From Apostichopus japonicus (Eukaryota > Echinodermata > Holothuroidea > Aspidochirotida > Stichopodidae): a stretch of 64,000 nucleotides of DNA. Below, one piece after another: positions 46,800-60,019 of this stretch. The position numbers and the translations under genes are program-made. Numbering within the stretch: position 1 is the first letter of the stretch; every line of letters begins with the position of its first letter. The stretch is from positions 7,977,001-8,041,000 of the forward strand of contig NC_092562.1 of the NCBI RefSeq assembly GCF_037975245.1. Reading direction: 5' to 3'. Below the pieces are notes generated by a model, which worked only from the letters and a program-made list of their open reading frames with translations, searched no databases and had not been told where the DNA came from.

Positions 46800-48480
46800 T
46801 ATGTTTTCCTCCGTTTATTTCAACTATATACTAATATACAAATAACTTATCCATTAAACACTAACAACATTTACCTAACAACGAATTTTAGTATTACCAG
46901 TATAATAACGTCCAACGGGACAGATAAAAACAATATTATTATGTGAGGTGAAAATTAGAAGAAGAACGACATTTCACAGAAACACTACAAGAATCCCACA
47001 CTTACTACAGAAACACTACAAGAATCCCATAGTCACTACAGAAATATTACAACTAACAGTAACAAAATATAAATAGTGAGGATGCGGAAATGGCGACAGT
47101 CTAAAAGGATCAGCCGATATGATAAAGGTTTGGGATATTATGAATGAGGAGTAAGCTTCATTGAGCCTCCTCAAAATTAATTTTATTCTTATCAGTATTT
47201 TTGTTATGTCGAAAAATATAGTTCTCGACCTTCAACGCAACCGTGAACTGATGAATACATTCATTACAACTTAAGGTCTTGTTTGACGCTTGGTACTGAA
47301 AATATAGATCTTAAGATAAAGAATGAAAAAATGATAATGGTTACGTTTTTAATTTTACAGAATGAACGTAAAGAGCTGTCAGAGATGCTTATCACGGGAA
47401 ATGAAAGTGTAGGAGAGTCTCGTCTCAGAAATAGAGTGTTAGGGCATACTGAAAATATTACTCCAATCTTGACAATTGAAACTCCTAAACTTTTCTATCC
47501 ATTTGGCCAGAGCAATTGGCTCCACAGCGACCTTACCCATCTAGATATTACGATAAAGATACTGAGAAACAGTACCTGGGTACAATATCTTATCAAAGAA
47601 ATCAATATTAAAATTAGTAATGTTATTAATGTTACACCCACTCTGCTTCCACTGGAGAGGGATACTGCAAATAAGTCCCCAGTAAACAGTCAAGGGAAAG
47701 TGTGCCAGCTGGAACCTCTTCCTTGAAAGTGTTATAATTTGGGGCCTTATTGTTTAATGTAAAAAAATCCCAAAAAACAATTCACACCCTTTTTGTACAT
47801 GAGTTCATAGTAGAACATGTTGTTATTGTTGCGAATATGGTGATTGTTCTAAATAATTTATTACCGAAGTTATCAGTGGGAGAATTAAAAGAAGCCTCCA
47901 GCCAGGCTCTAACTGTTTGGTCTACAAACATATTACTACACTGGAACAGCAGCTTACCACCTAATTTAGACAGACCGTCAGTAAACATAGATTCCAGACT
48001 CCTTCAGTGTTATCACAATAATCGCTATATCCAGGTACACTTTAAACTATAAATGAAACCTGGGATTTGCAAAACATTTAAACCTCCTTTATCTAAACCA
48101 TTAATGACACTGTTTTGCTTGACTTTATCCGGGTTTCCTGACCAAAGGAAATCGAAAATGGTATATTCCACATCCTTAAAAAAAATATGCGGTGGGTTAG
48201 GAAAAACCAAAAACAAGTAAACCAGCTACGATAGCGCATGATTTTTAACCAGAACAGCGTTTAAGCCTCGAATGTTTGGGGATATAGTTTCATCTAAAGA
48301 GATCATTCCCATTGACGCGTAAACCAAATACCTAACATCCTAACGGGACCAGCGGAAAACTATAAATTATAGTTCTTTACAAAAGCAAGGGGGAGATGGA
48401 CGTAAAACCCGAGAGAGAACAAAATGGATTTAGCTATATTAATAGTCGAATAAGCTTATTTTCAAGGCCACCAATTTCAA
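46800..48480 (-). pseudogene. L1-like LINE, 3' half, decayed
   Basis: On the minus strand: IFDFLWSGNPDKVKQNSVIN then KGGLNVLQIPGFIYSLKCTW (48025-48216), the FxWxGxPxKVxR ... GGLxxxxI block downstream of the L1 RT domain. Next comes GGKLLFQCSNM and neighbouring sequence (47782-47988). Then AKWIEKFRSFNCQDWSNIF and ETRL about 47400-47530, again typical of the ORF2 C-terminal region. Stops interrupt the frame. The 3' UTR probably ends near 46805 with a segment shared with 29588-29632, followed by ATAAT-rich sequence. Confidence 0.65.
46978..47055. repeat. Short tandem repeat, about 33-bp unit
   Basis: ACAGAAACACTACAAGAATC occurs twice, followed by a third diverged partial copy (ACAGAAATATTACAA). 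Confidence 0.8.
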
Positions 48481-49620
48481 TACCATGTAATCTGCTACAC
48501 TTTGTATAGATAGCCAAAACCTCAGTACAAACCAGAATGCAAGTGAATTGCGGTTTCGATGACTTCATTGCACTAGAGGATCTGCTTGAAGTGAACCAGA
48601 AAGAGCTGTCACAATATTTTGATGTACAATGACACTATGGCATGTTAAACACATGTCAGTCTACTCTACGTGGCAATTCACACCTGAACCAAAATCAATA
48701 GGGGTCTTGTACTCTATGTTATGAATCCACACACCAAGTATTAGAGATATCCACGATTTCAATCGTTAGATATCATGTAAAAGGATTTTCAAAGTTGACC
48801 TCTGTGACCTCAAATGAGATATGACATCACAAGCAACAGGATTCTTGTACTCAATATGGCAAATCAATATACCATATATGAAAAGTATCCATGATTTCTA
48901 CCATGAGAAATCATGTATTAAATGTTTTCAGGCATCGACACTGAAATATTTCTAAAGTTTTGTAAATTTCACTCGACACTAGGCCTGGGATTGTTGTTTA
49001 AGTCTCCATATTACAGATCTGCAACATCAATACTTTCTATGAACAAAGGTTAGGTACTTAGGCAGATACATGGTGCTACGTAATTGCACATTGGAAAAAT
49101 ATGTTTCTGTGCAGTATGAATTTAAACTTTGTTTTCCCACCAAAAGTAAGTTAAGAACAAATTAAAACATCGCATAATGATAAATAAGCAGCTACTGTAA
49201 TGTCTCAAACAATTAAAAATAAAACATGGAAAAATACGTACGAAGATAACTTAGATTTTGTTACATTAGGGCTCTTATAATACTAAGCATATAGGTGTGC
49301 GCGAGTCCTAAGCCTATACAGTACCTCACTGCTACTTTGAACCCTTACTCGATTTGCGCGACTTCGTACATTTGCCTCATTATTTATCTTGTCTTTTAGC
49401 TACAGATTAGTGCTCGAATAAATATCGCTATTACTCCACTGCCTAAATCAAAGAGATCTTTTACGCAATGAAAATCTGAGGTTGGAAGAGCATCTACCTT
49501 CCAAAAATTTCTACCAGCAACAACAGCAAACTTGTGAGAAAATGCCTTAAGAAATAATTTACGAGATGTTTGCCATCTTAGGTATATTGGTATTCTGATT
49601 GGTATTCTTCATGTTGTTGT
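48480..49620. other. TGACCT-family repeat, otherwise unassigned
   Basis: Around 48700-48930 two diverged units contain TTCTTGTACTCAATATG-like and TGACCTCAAATGA words, spaced about 130-140 bp apart. The rest shows nothing recognisable. Confidence 0.45.
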
Positions 49621-49624
49621 GTTA

Positions 49625-50250
49625 ACGAACCCAATTTGATCCCACCGTTGCTAGCCTAGACTACATAAAATGACCCATAGGCCTAGCCAGGATTTTTTTC
49701 AATTTGTCCCATAATCATAAACGTGACGAAAGTCGAACGTTACTTTTAAGGCCTAGCTATGATGAAACTGGTGGAGGGACCTGGCAACACAACTTGAGAT
49801 CAACAGCCGATCCAGACATAGCTCGTGAACTCAATGCCAAACTAAGATCGTTTTACACAATTAATTCGCATTAAGATTGTTCATAGTCAAATATCTAAGT
49901 AAACGAACCGTTAAGTTTCATAAACAGTGCCTGGTCATTTCCCCAAACGAAACTACATCCAACCTGAAATACAACGGAAAATGTTCAATAGCAGCACTGT
50001 ACGTACAAAGATTACACCTTTTTGCACGCAAAGTACGACCTCGGAGCCGCACGTTGAAGCCTATGCAGATATTTTCGAGTTGTCAGTTTTGAGTTTTTGA
50101 TTCTATGGATGCACATAAGCTTATTTCCATTTGCCAATACTCCTGTTCGTATGGGGCGTAACGCACATGTTATCTGAAAGGCTGGTCGGTGGGAGATACG
50201 GTGGCTTATAAAACAAGGCGTTTGGTGACTTCAAATGACCTTTGACCTCC
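49625..50250 (+). repeat. Dispersed repeat R, copy without the foldback insertion (empty site)
   Basis: Homologous to 1-104 joined to 5427-5945, with a single ATAAT (49711-49715) at the point where the foldback element sits in the other copy. It ends with a TGACCT-family unit containing TGACCTTTGACCTC at 50236-50249. Confidence 0.85.
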
Positions 50251-50254
50251 ATAA

Positions 50255-51335
50255 GAATCTGCTACTGATTTTATTGATGAAGTTATATTCATGGCGAGAA
50301 TTTCTTATATTTTTAATAAACTGCATATGTTCTCATTTCAGAGAATTTGTGAACACAACACATTTAAAGGAACACAGCAAGTCAGTTTTGGGTTACCAGA
50401 CTGTGACCTCATCTAATTAATCCGAAAACAATTATTCTTGTGTGAAAGAGACTGTAAAATTACTCAGACCTGTGATCTTTATTCTAAAGCGTAAATTGGT
50501 TTAACACAGGCGCACCTACTGTGTAATTTAAATGATGTGCCCAAACTTCAAATTCATAAAATGTTTATACAGCTATATAATCTGAAGGTAAATTTATAAT
50601 AAGTTGAGGATTGTATACGGATGGAAGTAAATCATCCTGCTGACAAGTATTAACATATAACCTCCTCCTAAGTGCAATCAAACTCAGTGAGCTCCTTCAA
50701 ATTCGAATACACAACATGAAATCGACTGGCTTTACAAGTGGAACATGCTGGACTCCACCCCACTTCCCACCATCCCACGCCCTGTAAACACCCCAAAGCA
50801 TTAACTTGTATCTCTCCAAGCTAGATTGTATTTTATGTATAGAAACAATATCATGTAGTGTGTGAGATCACCCTCGGAATATTGTACCCATTTTCGCGAA
50901 AACGGGATACAAGCTCGTTCGTAATTTCCTTCTATCCAGTCAAACCAACTGTCTGAAACACCTTGTCTCTTCTGAAACATGTTTTTTTCCGTTCGACGAA
51001 ACTGTACTGAGTGGTTTAAAAGTAAAAACGTATAAAGATTGTTATAGTGTCGCGATATACTCAAGGTAAAGTTTTGACAGTGCACGGTAGAAACTCCCCC
51101 TGAGTATTTTATCTCCCTGTAAATGGCGTGTCCTATTACGAAACGGACAGTTTTAGTCCTATGATGTAAGAATGCGGGTCAGTCGCAGTCTAGTTCCCCT
51201 CATCTCCATGCACAGACGCATGTGATTTATTTGCCAAGCCTTATCAAGATAAGTACTCATACTCGAACATCGTTGTCCCTTTCTACAAATTAAACCATTC
51301 GGTGAATGAAACCACAAGTTTTCAGTCGGATCTCG
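50255..51335. other. No recognisable gene
   Basis: AT-rich spacer with no motif or repeat identified. Confidence 0.4.
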
Positions 51336-51339
51336 AAAG

Positions 51340-51512
51340 AGTTGATTTAAACAGAAACAAAAACGACCAAGGCAAGTGAATATATATGTATTTCAAAAGG
51401 TAATGAGCTGGAAATCCAGAACTGTGTAAAATACTTCCAGCCTCCACAGGGATTCGAACCCGGGCCTCCCGCTTTGAATACGGACACCCCACCAACCAGG
51501 CCATGGACGTCT
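51340..51512 (-). mobile_element. tRNA-derived SINE, second family
   Basis: On the minus strand a box-A-like TGGCCTGGTTGGTGGGGTG (about 51485-51503) is followed by a box-B-like CCCGGGTTCGAATCCCTG (about 51448-51465). The 3' part ends in an A-rich stretch near 51345. It differs from the SINE at 33300-33556. The arm sequences do not fold into a full tRNA, so a tRNA gene is unlikely. Confidence 0.6.
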
Positions 51513-54500
51513 TACATGTCCAGTTGCGTAACCAGTAAGGAAGGTCGTTAAGCCACTACCACCTGTATCATGTTTTTGGCGACATATTATGCCTTATTCT
51601 CGCGATCAGTCATTATGCTAGCCAAACTGGAAATCATTTGTGAATTCCATGATCAACTTCAATGAGCCCTCCACTTGACCTAGCAATAATAATATTCACT
51701 TCGAGTGATACTCAAGCGGTAACTTCTCCAAGTATTATTTGTGATGTCTGTTAAGATGCTACGCCATCCCTCTTAATAATTGATTTATTGTTTTACTGAT
51801 GCTCCCTTTGATGGTCTGATGAAAAATTTGTTTGATACTGCAATGATCGTTGAAATAAAGAACTGTGTGTATATTTCTCCACATTTGAAAAATTTCCTAT
51901 AAGCTTTCTTTTTACATTAATCATGGAAGTTAATGAGTTTTTGGAGTGTCGGTCGTGCTTCATAAGACGCAAATAAATCTTCCGAACAAAAGAATTCAGA
52001 GACTGACGGAGAGAGAGAATAATTCTTCCGCGTGTTTAAGTTATCATATTGTTCATGTAGTTACTCGGTGTGTATTCGATGGAAAACAATTTCTGAAAAT
52101 TGCATAGGCTTCATTTCCCCCCGTCGTGACAATATTAGCGCTGTGTTATATACTTAGCTGAAAGTTTCGATTATTCGAAGGAGAACCGTTCTTCACCACC
52201 TGTAAAGCAAAAGTATCGTAATTGATATTTTGATTTCGTTTTTGTTTTCCTTCCTGAGTTATTAAAATATTAGTCCCATAATTTCTCGTCCATATACGAT
52301 ATGTTTTGCTGCACATCTGCGCTAAATTTCATTTGAATATTTCGGTATACCTTCAAAAGAAAAGCAAGCATGGTTGTTCTACGGATTCCAGAGACCTCTT
52401 TCAGTACATCATAACATATCATCATAACAACCAATAATTTTATATTCAATATCAACTTCCAGCGATGTTGTTACATAACAATTTCAGCCTCATGAATACC
52501 CTTTAACAAGTAAAAGACGTTTGCCGCCGACACATTTTCGGCCATTTTGGTAACACGCAAACTTGCCAAAGTTTGACCATTTGACCTCCCTTACGCACGC
52601 GAGCTTTGGCAGTTTCCATTCATTAATGGACTGCGTGTATCCTTCGAGTCTGGTTTGCAGTACATGGGTTTACAGTCGTCGGGGATATTATCATTTTGGC
52701 ATGCACATCATGGTCAAAATGCTGTTTTCTGCTTATTTGACGTCATATGTTACAGGCAATACATTCATTGCCCAAGCAAATGCCCACTATGTTTGAAGTC
52801 TATCTGGAATATGGTTTGTGAGTTTACTTCGCGGCAAATTAATGACCAAATGCTGACTTTATTTATTTGAACTCATTTACTCTATGATATTACAAGTAAT
52901 AGAGGTAGTATATCCTATCCACAGGCACATCATGTACTGACCAGTTTGAAGACCTTATGGTCTCACGCAGACATGCACGCTCACATAAAAACGTACATGT
53001 CATGTCACCTGACCTAAAAGTGAAACCCCCTGCACTTCCAATTCCTATATTACCATGATGACCATGCTAGTACCCGTAAAATTTCCACACCATGTGTTTC
53101 CAAGGCAACTGTTGCTATAGAGTACAAATAAGGCTGTATCGGAAAACTGACTGCAATATCTCACCCCATGAGATAATTATATTTTATTTCCAATCATTGT
53201 TTAAATTTATGTTCACTATGATTCTTGTCAAAGTTTAAGTTCAAGCTGCCTTTAAACATTAACTCATAGAAAACCTTTATTTTTACATACAGGCAAATGT
53301 TTATCTGGCTTCTCTTTGTAAATATATAAAACCGCATATAGTTAAACCTTGCTGAAACAGATCGGGGGAGGGGGGGGGGGTGGGAAACAAGATTGGGAAT
53401 ACAACGCTTTTTGCAGTGGATTTTCACAACCGCATTAACAACTTGCCCAAGTTATTAGTTCCCACTTTCTCATTGCAAAATAATTGTATCAGGAAAATAA
53501 TACTTATGACGTCATTCGAAAGTCTTCATTATTACTCAATAATAAACTATATAATTGTAGTTTGTTATGAATTCATCCGGTTCTATTTACATCACACCTT
53601 AAAGAACCTAAGAGTAAAACACTACGTCTTTTTATTCAAACGAATTCCTGAGACCAGGTTTCCCTTGACATCATCGTGTATAGTTGCAGTGATATATATA
53701 TATACGGTCGAGTGCCTTCGAGGCCGCATGAAATTATGAAGCCACTAGTTGATTCACAACGAATTGCAGTTTACTGCCTATAGCTCTTTCCATTCATAAC
53801 TACAAAACCGTTTATTACAGCTGTTGCGTGTTCTGTAAATTTGCTACATATACCTCACTGAGTACACAGTTACGATAATATTATCGCACAGACTAATGGA
53901 CGAAGCGACATCATGCTCTCTCTGTCTTAAGATTCCTTAATAAAAATTTGCTGCCCAGCCCTAATAAATTGATGAAGAAATAATACAAGTGCAACGAGAA
54001 AGTACGACGCAGTTTCCATGGTAATTAGGTGTGAGTCAGAGAGCCGATTGGAAGCTGACGGGTAAGATAATGTGCTGCATTACTGAAACCAAAATGGATT
54101 TTAAACAGCTTCGTGCAAATTACAAGACTTTAAAGATAAACAGATTCGTGTTCCCTTTGGAAATAGTAGAGGTTCATCTGTTTCAAATTTGTATAGGAAG
54201 AGCTTTGCTTTGGGGAATGTTTATGGAAATCAGGCTAACACTCACCTGTTACTTTCGTACTGAAATACGGATTTAAATTAGTTTCATTTTTTTTAATTCG
54301 TTTATTTGTTTTATCGCCAATTGTGTACAATGGGAAAGGAAGTCTCCTATAAAGTCTTAAAAAGATTTCAAGTAGATTTTTCTATAGATGACTTAGACTG
54401 TATACTTCACACACCGAATTTTTCTATACAGTATCGACTTTTAATATTTATCTCAATATATTGGTGAGCTAAGCAACAACAATTAATTTAGAAGAATTGG

Positions 54501-56195
54501 CATTAATTATCACAATAATCGCAGAATTGTTACTGACTTCAAAGACGCTAGCCTTAGCAAAGAGTACCTATCTTCGGTTCTACGCACAGAGTATTTTACT
54601 TGGCAGGATTGAATATCGACTTTCAATTGTGTAGTTAATTGATATTGTCCACTGTGACGCAAATACATTGGACCAACGATACGAACACCTTAGTAAACGA
54701 CTGTAGTGCTCCATGACCACAATAGTACTAACATTATTTATGAAACTCTTTAACAAACTCTGATTACATGCAAGTATGACGTTTAGGTATTAGGCCCATG
54801 CACTTTTTGTATGAAGAATTTTCTTTTCCGATAATTTAGAATCCCCCCACCCCGGAGTTATGATACACAAGGAAACGGTAAGTTTATCTAGTGAACGAAA
54901 ATGGTACTGAACCAGGGACCTGATGCTCCACCTATGAAAGCAAAAAAAAAAAATCAATTTCACTTCATAAAAATAATCATCCTCATACCTGATACATATT
55001 TTAGGCTGGTAGATAGTAGACGCTGAAGTAGTCCAACGTTGCGCTTGGGTGAACAACACATTTTATGTGGAGTGTCAAGGTGGTAACACACTTCGCACAT
55101 AGGATAGAGATTTCCTATAATAGCATGGGAAAGGAGGCGATTTTTAGTTACCAGATTGAGATATTGACCTATAAGCAGAGATCATGAAACAAAATATCAG
55201 ATTCAGTGGAATGTATCCTGCATGGATAAAATATTTTTCATTCGGTTTGGAACTTGTGCGACTTAACATCTTCCAAATATCCCCATAAATCTTAATACTG
55301 ACCAATTTCTTCACCATCCTTGTGCATTCACACTTTCTTGCGCTTTCCTTCCAAATCAACTTCTTGTCCCCCTCATTGCCCCGCCTCTCGCCCCCCCCCC
55401 CCCCGCATCACTGACTTCTACCGTAGCACATTCATCTCCTGCTTCCTTTTATTGTTCTCAAATTTTTTCACTATTCAATGTTTAATATAATTTCCAGCAG
55501 TCTCGGGTTCCAGGGAGACGCTTCGGACTTGAATGAAATATACCAAAGAGTGATGGAAACGAAGGCTATATTTAAAGACACGACAGCATGTGAAGTACGG
55601 TTGCTGGAATTGTATTGAGTCTAAATTATGTCTCTCTATCTTATGTGACGAATCACAAACCAAAATTATACAGATGCAAAATGTGTGCAAAAATATCACA
55701 CATGGGATTTTAAACAAAGTAATGGTCAACTTGTTTTACTTATTACAGGCTCCACTCAGAATTAGAACTTAAATATTAGCAACATACTAATTACTGAGCG
55801 AGGCCAGGTAAGCCCTCATCATCGAACTTTGCTCAGTTGTAATACTGCCAACGATCTTGTCTCGTTCACTAAAATCTAGAACGACATCCTGGCGGTAAAA
55901 TTCATATAACTGAACAGCATGGCAATTTCACTGCTTGTTTTGTATAAATGCCATGAATATGCGAGTTTTAATGTAGTCATACGAAATTAGTAAAGGTGCG
56001 ATAAATTTGAAATTTTAAACAACTATATATCACAGATCGTGCTATATATTTTGATAGATTATCGTGCATTATATGACTAATGCAGTAATATTATTCAGAT
56101 TGAAATACACAATTACCATGACATGGAAAAGCATTTCTCCCCTGTTATTTTTCTCTCATTGTGCCCTGTCTATATATACCTAATAAACACACGCT
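51513..56195. other. 4.7 kb without a recognisable gene
   Basis: AT-rich. Scattered open frames of 60-119 codons (for example 53380-53739 plus) show no domain signature. Poly-G near 53365 and poly-C near 55390. A TGACC-rich patch (TTTGACCATTTGACCTCCC) occurs at 52571-52589. Confidence 0.4.
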
Positions 56196-56206
56196 TCCGA
56201 TGTGTA

Positions 56207-56302
56207 TGCATTGCCGCAAAAGACTGGAACAAACTAGATCAAAGAGTAAAATCAGCAAGAAATCTTAACCATTTTAAACTCCTAGTATCTGGTATTGTTT
56301 AG
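56207..56302 (+). pseudogene. LINE C-terminal stub with 3' UTR
   Basis: The plus strand reads CIAAKDWNKLDQRVKSARNL then NHFKLLVSGIV and stop. This is the DWNxL ... SLxxFKxxL block at the extreme C-terminus of CR1/jockey-type LINE proteins. A T-rich 3' UTR continues to about 56430. It is heavily 5'-truncated. Confidence 0.55.
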
Positions 56303-56439
56303 GTCTTTACTTCACTTTTATTTTTATCAAGTTTTTTTTAATTTTCTTTACTCTGTACACGTTTTAATTATTTTATTAAGCATTTTTAATGTATTTATGA
56401 TTTCTTAAATTGTCATACATTTCTCGAAGATATCTTCCT

Positions 56440-58436
56440 TTGGGCCCCAAAATAAGCCTCGCCCATAATATGAATATTTAAAAGCTACGAGCGTGGGTCA
56501 TTGACCAATACGTAATACAACACCATGCTTGATTTGTGTAGATTGTCTATGACATTTGTACCAGGGAGCTGTTCGAGGCCAGCTCGCTGGTTGTACCATG
56601 GCGGTAAAACAGAACCTCCATGGTTGTACCAAGTTACCAACTCGACGTTTTGAATCCATTTTTAGCAACGCCCATAACTTAACCTGCATATCTAATTGGT
56701 TGAATTCAAACTAGTGGGTTGGGGGAACTGTATCCGAGTATTATTAAATGTGTAATTTGTTGGTGGACACTTTTCTCATTATTTGCAAATGTCCTTAATT
56801 ACTCGCCAATTAACGCTTTTGACAGGGAGGTCAAAGGTCTGTTGGGGTTATAAGAGGTCAAATCGTGAAACCCTTGTAAACATGTACGCCGTCAATATAC
56901 ATTACGTTAGATTCATGAAGAAAACTGCTGTTACATCATTAAATCCAAAATGCATTTTTGCATTCTGGTTTGTTGTTACCATCAGGATTACCGGCTTCTT
57001 GTGCTCTTCTTGTGGTGTTCCTCGACAATAGCACTGATTTCCAATCTGCAAGCTAGTAAGTCTCCGATATTTTGCCTTTACCCTCTCTCTTCTTTCTATT
57101 ACGAAGGTTAGGTGTAAGCCACATGGCTATAGTAACATATGTGCAGACGCACTCAGCCGTGTCGGTTAATTGTCTATATATGTGAGTGGTTAAAATGTTT
57201 TTAATTTGTGTAATTATCATCACATGCTAAGTGTTTTCGAGGGGGGGAAAAACTCCCTTTTTGGTTGTATTTTTCCACTTTATGGGGGGAATGTTATGAT
57301 GCAGCATGTTACTTTAAAGGTTAACTACGCTAATTGATGTTATGCAATTCTTAAATGGTGTATTATTATGCTAATTTGTAAACGTAGAGCACAATCAGTG
57401 CAGTTCTAAGCTACGGTCGAGTAACCTCACCGAATGTCATATAAATTAGTTTTCAAGGAGTGGCTCGGTCTCTTCTCCCAGTGGCACCAACCTGTACGTC
57501 ACGCCACGTAAAACAACTATGTCTGCATAGCCCTTACAAAACCTACTTTTTCCGTTCCGGCCTTTCTTCACCATGCCAACCCCGCTGTGTGTGACTTACT
57601 CTTAACTCTCTTTTGGATACCATTCTTCTGAACTTATCATTTACCTTACCTGGTCCTGTTCTCTATACCCGAGCTGTTATTTACGTAAAGCGCCTTCCGG
57701 AAGCTTCCAGACACACTCGCACAACACCGACTACCCTGGGATTTGACACCCCGACGGAGAGCCCAGCGGTAGCCGAGGTACCTTGCGTGCGCGCTAAGTT
57801 AACTTTAAGTATTAAGGTATGTAATGTATTTATGCTAAGTTATATATTTTTGTTACCAAGAGACACGTATTAGATACATTTTAAAAACAAAACCTCTCTA
57901 ACCTACTTTATTGTGTTCGTTTCCCAAACCATGATATCTGGACTTCGTAACAGATGATATATACCGAGGGTGCTCGTTGCTTCCAGCTCTTTATCTTAGA
58001 TTTGATTCAAGAGGAGGAGGTTAATCAAAGTCTTTTTGGCCCCTTTTAATTAGCATGCAATAACCGACACAATTAAATTAACTATTTACTAGCAAAAGCC
58101 TCAATCATTCCACTTCAGGAAGGATATTGGTCAATGGTGGTGGCAGTGACGGTGGAGGAGGGTGTTGGGGCCAGGATACGTGGCGTTACTAATTTTGTCG
58201 AAATAGACATTACTCGTGAAAGAATGTATTTTCCTGATTGTGATGTATTATTCCAAATTACGACAAACGTGCATAAAATCCATTTTATTCAATAGGTTGC
58301 TGAAACGTTTCCGTTACGATACATATTGACCTTGACATATTGATATTATAAGTGTTACGTATGATAAATATTATCTTAATCCTATTATTTTTGTTTTGCT
58401 TCTTTTTGCTTTAAATTTATTTTTCCCTCACCAAAG
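56440..58436. other. No firm gene; one weak exon candidate
   Basis: A plus-strand frame at 57613-57816 ends at a consensus-like donor (ATTAAG then GTATGT) and lies in a locally GC-richer patch. Its product (for example TLGFDTPTESPAVAEVPCVR) is not recognised and does not look like the transmembrane exon expected upstream of the GPCR exon at 58437. TTGACCTTGACAT occurs at 58327-58339, and AGGTCA words lie at about 56828-56860. Confidence 0.35.
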
Positions 58437-58928
58437 CTGCTTTATCCATCCTGGTTATGCACTCTACTTTGGTTTTCTGACGGAAGTGGGTGCCATGTTT
58501 GTGTTTAATTTCATCATCTTCATCTGGGTGATTCGTAAATTTGTCTGCCGCCCTCTCATGGTCAGTAAAGCAGCTAAAACGCCAAACGTAATGATATCAT
58601 CAAGCCAGTCCGCCACGCAGTTCTTCTCTGGTTCGTCCACGGTCTGTCTTGGATTTTCGGATTTTTTGCTGCCGTCGATACCAAAACTCTGATATTTGAT
58701 TATCTCTACTTTTTCTTCATCTCAATTCAAGGCATCTTAATGTTCTTCTCATTGTGTGTGGCCAATCCTGTTTTTAAAGTAATATTTAGGAGAACGGACT
58801 CTAGGCAAACGAAGGTTACCAGACAGGCTAAGACGAGAAGCTTGTCATCTTCACAGCTCGGGTCAAGTAGTCAATCTAACATACCTATGGATAGTATGGA
58901 CAATCCATCAACATCTGCAACGGAATAA
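58437..58928 (+). CDS. Adhesion-GPCR-like gene, last exon (TM5-TM7 and tail), with an apparent frameshift
   Basis: A pyrimidine tract ending CACCAAAG precedes 58437 as an acceptor. The exon reads CFIHPGYALYFGFLTEVGAM then FVFNFIIFIWVIRKFVC, matching TM5 of family-B2 receptors (N in the helix, VIR at its end). In another frame it continues AVLLWFVHGLSWIFGFFAAV (TM6, LxxxLSWIFG) and YLYFFFISIQGILMFFSLCV (TM7, the NxxQGxxxF-like block). A Ser-rich cytoplasmic tail ending SATE follows; the stop is TAA at 58926. The frame changes by one base between about 58565 and 58612, in the third intracellular loop. That is either a sequencing indel or a real lesion making a pseudogene. TM1-TM4 and extracellular exons were not found upstream in the window. 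Ligand and function are unknown. Confidence 0.7.
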
Positions 58929-59540
58929 ATCCTTTGGAATCGATTTTGTCTCCTACAAAATCGAGTAGAAACTGAAGAGTTGACATTTCTTGCATTTTCC
59001 CCTTCAAATTCTGCATGGTCAGTTGCTTTGTTGAATGGAGCCCTCATTTTCATCGTTTTACACTTACTAGAGCTGTAATGTTGTAGTGTATGTTAATGAC
59101 AAGTGTTGATGGTGGCATACTCCTATTAGCGTCTATATCAATCCGCGGCAAATGTTCTCCTTCGGGAAAAGTGCCAATTAGGAGCAGGAGAACAACTTTT
59201 TTGCTATGTTATCAATTAGGATGAGCTTTTTTGTGGCTTGGATGTTAAAGAGCATGAACAGAAGCACAGGTGGTTGAAAATTGGGTAAAATTGAGGCAAT
59301 TTTAGACCAGTTTAGCCCTCTCAGGAGCAGCGGACGAAGATTGTTTACGGCCGAGTAAAGAGGTTTGTTTACAAGTGACGAAAAGTTCCGGCTCTCGTAG
59401 CAAAAAAAATTCACGGTGATGGTACGGAAAATTGATGGTGACATGAAAGGCCAACTTTTCAGCTATCCATTGATGGGTAGCGCTTAGCAAGTGAAAACTT
59501 CTATCTAGGCTTAGAGAAGGCATTACTTTTGTGATTTAGT
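58929..59540. other. Possible 3' UTR of the GPCR-like gene, then unassigned
   Basis: An AATAAA overlaps the stop codon (58924-58929). No other feature was recognised before the LINE remnant. Confidence 0.35.
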
Positions 59541-59549
59541 GTGTAATTC

Positions 59550-60019
59550 AATGGGGATTTTAATGGGCGTATGCTACCTGATGAAGAAGGTTTCATCGCA
59601 ACCAACATTGCTAACGTTTGGCGTTCCCCAGGGGTATTTGCTGGGTCCAAAGCTGTTTACAATTTACTCTCCCCTATAGCAGCTATATGCAGGAATCGCG
59701 ACCTAGATGTTCATATGTATGCGGATCACAACCAATTGTTCTTCGACTTAGATAATAACGGGGGTTAACATGATGTCATTCAGCACCGTATTGAGGAGTG
59801 TATTTCAGAACCTTTGTTTATGGATGAAAGTTAGCCACCTCAAACTGAATGATGACAGACTGATCTACTTGTTTTAACTCTTTCACACTTCAAGGAGTGG
59901 GTCCAGGTCTCTAATATCCAAGTGGGGAGTGATGTTGTTGAGAACTCATCATCTGTACGTGACCTGGGTATCATTCATGTGTCATCAATCTGCAGGGCAG
60001 CATACCATCACTTGCACAA
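59550..60019 (+). pseudogene. LINE reverse transcriptase fragment (catalytic region), decayed
   Basis: The plus strand reads LTFGVPQGYLLGPKLFTIYS, the GVPQGSxLGPxLF motif, then after a frame change ICRNRDLDVHMYADHNQLFF. This is the YADD motif with the second Asp replaced by His, so it is catalytically dead. A thumb block follows (WMKVSHLKLNDDR), then VRDLGIIH-like sequence in shifted frames. The sequence is cut near 60019 by an unrelated segment and resumes at about 60353. Confidence 0.75.

Noticed and set aside
47283-47726. 147-codon plus-strand frame
   Set aside because: It overlaps the minus-strand L1-like coding remnant (AKWIEKF...QDW block) and is its antisense shadow.
51440-51512. Possible tRNA gene (box A and box B present)
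   Set aside because: The flanking arms do not pair into a full cloverleaf, and the segment continues into a SINE-like body with an A-rich end.
57613-57816. Exon upstream of the GPCR-like exon
   Set aside because: It has a donor-like end but no transmembrane segment or family similarity, and no acceptor that I could defend.
59576-59600. CTGATGAAGAAGG, reminiscent of a hammerhead ribozyme core
   Set aside because: No GAAA-closed stem or cleavage-site stem could be arranged around it.
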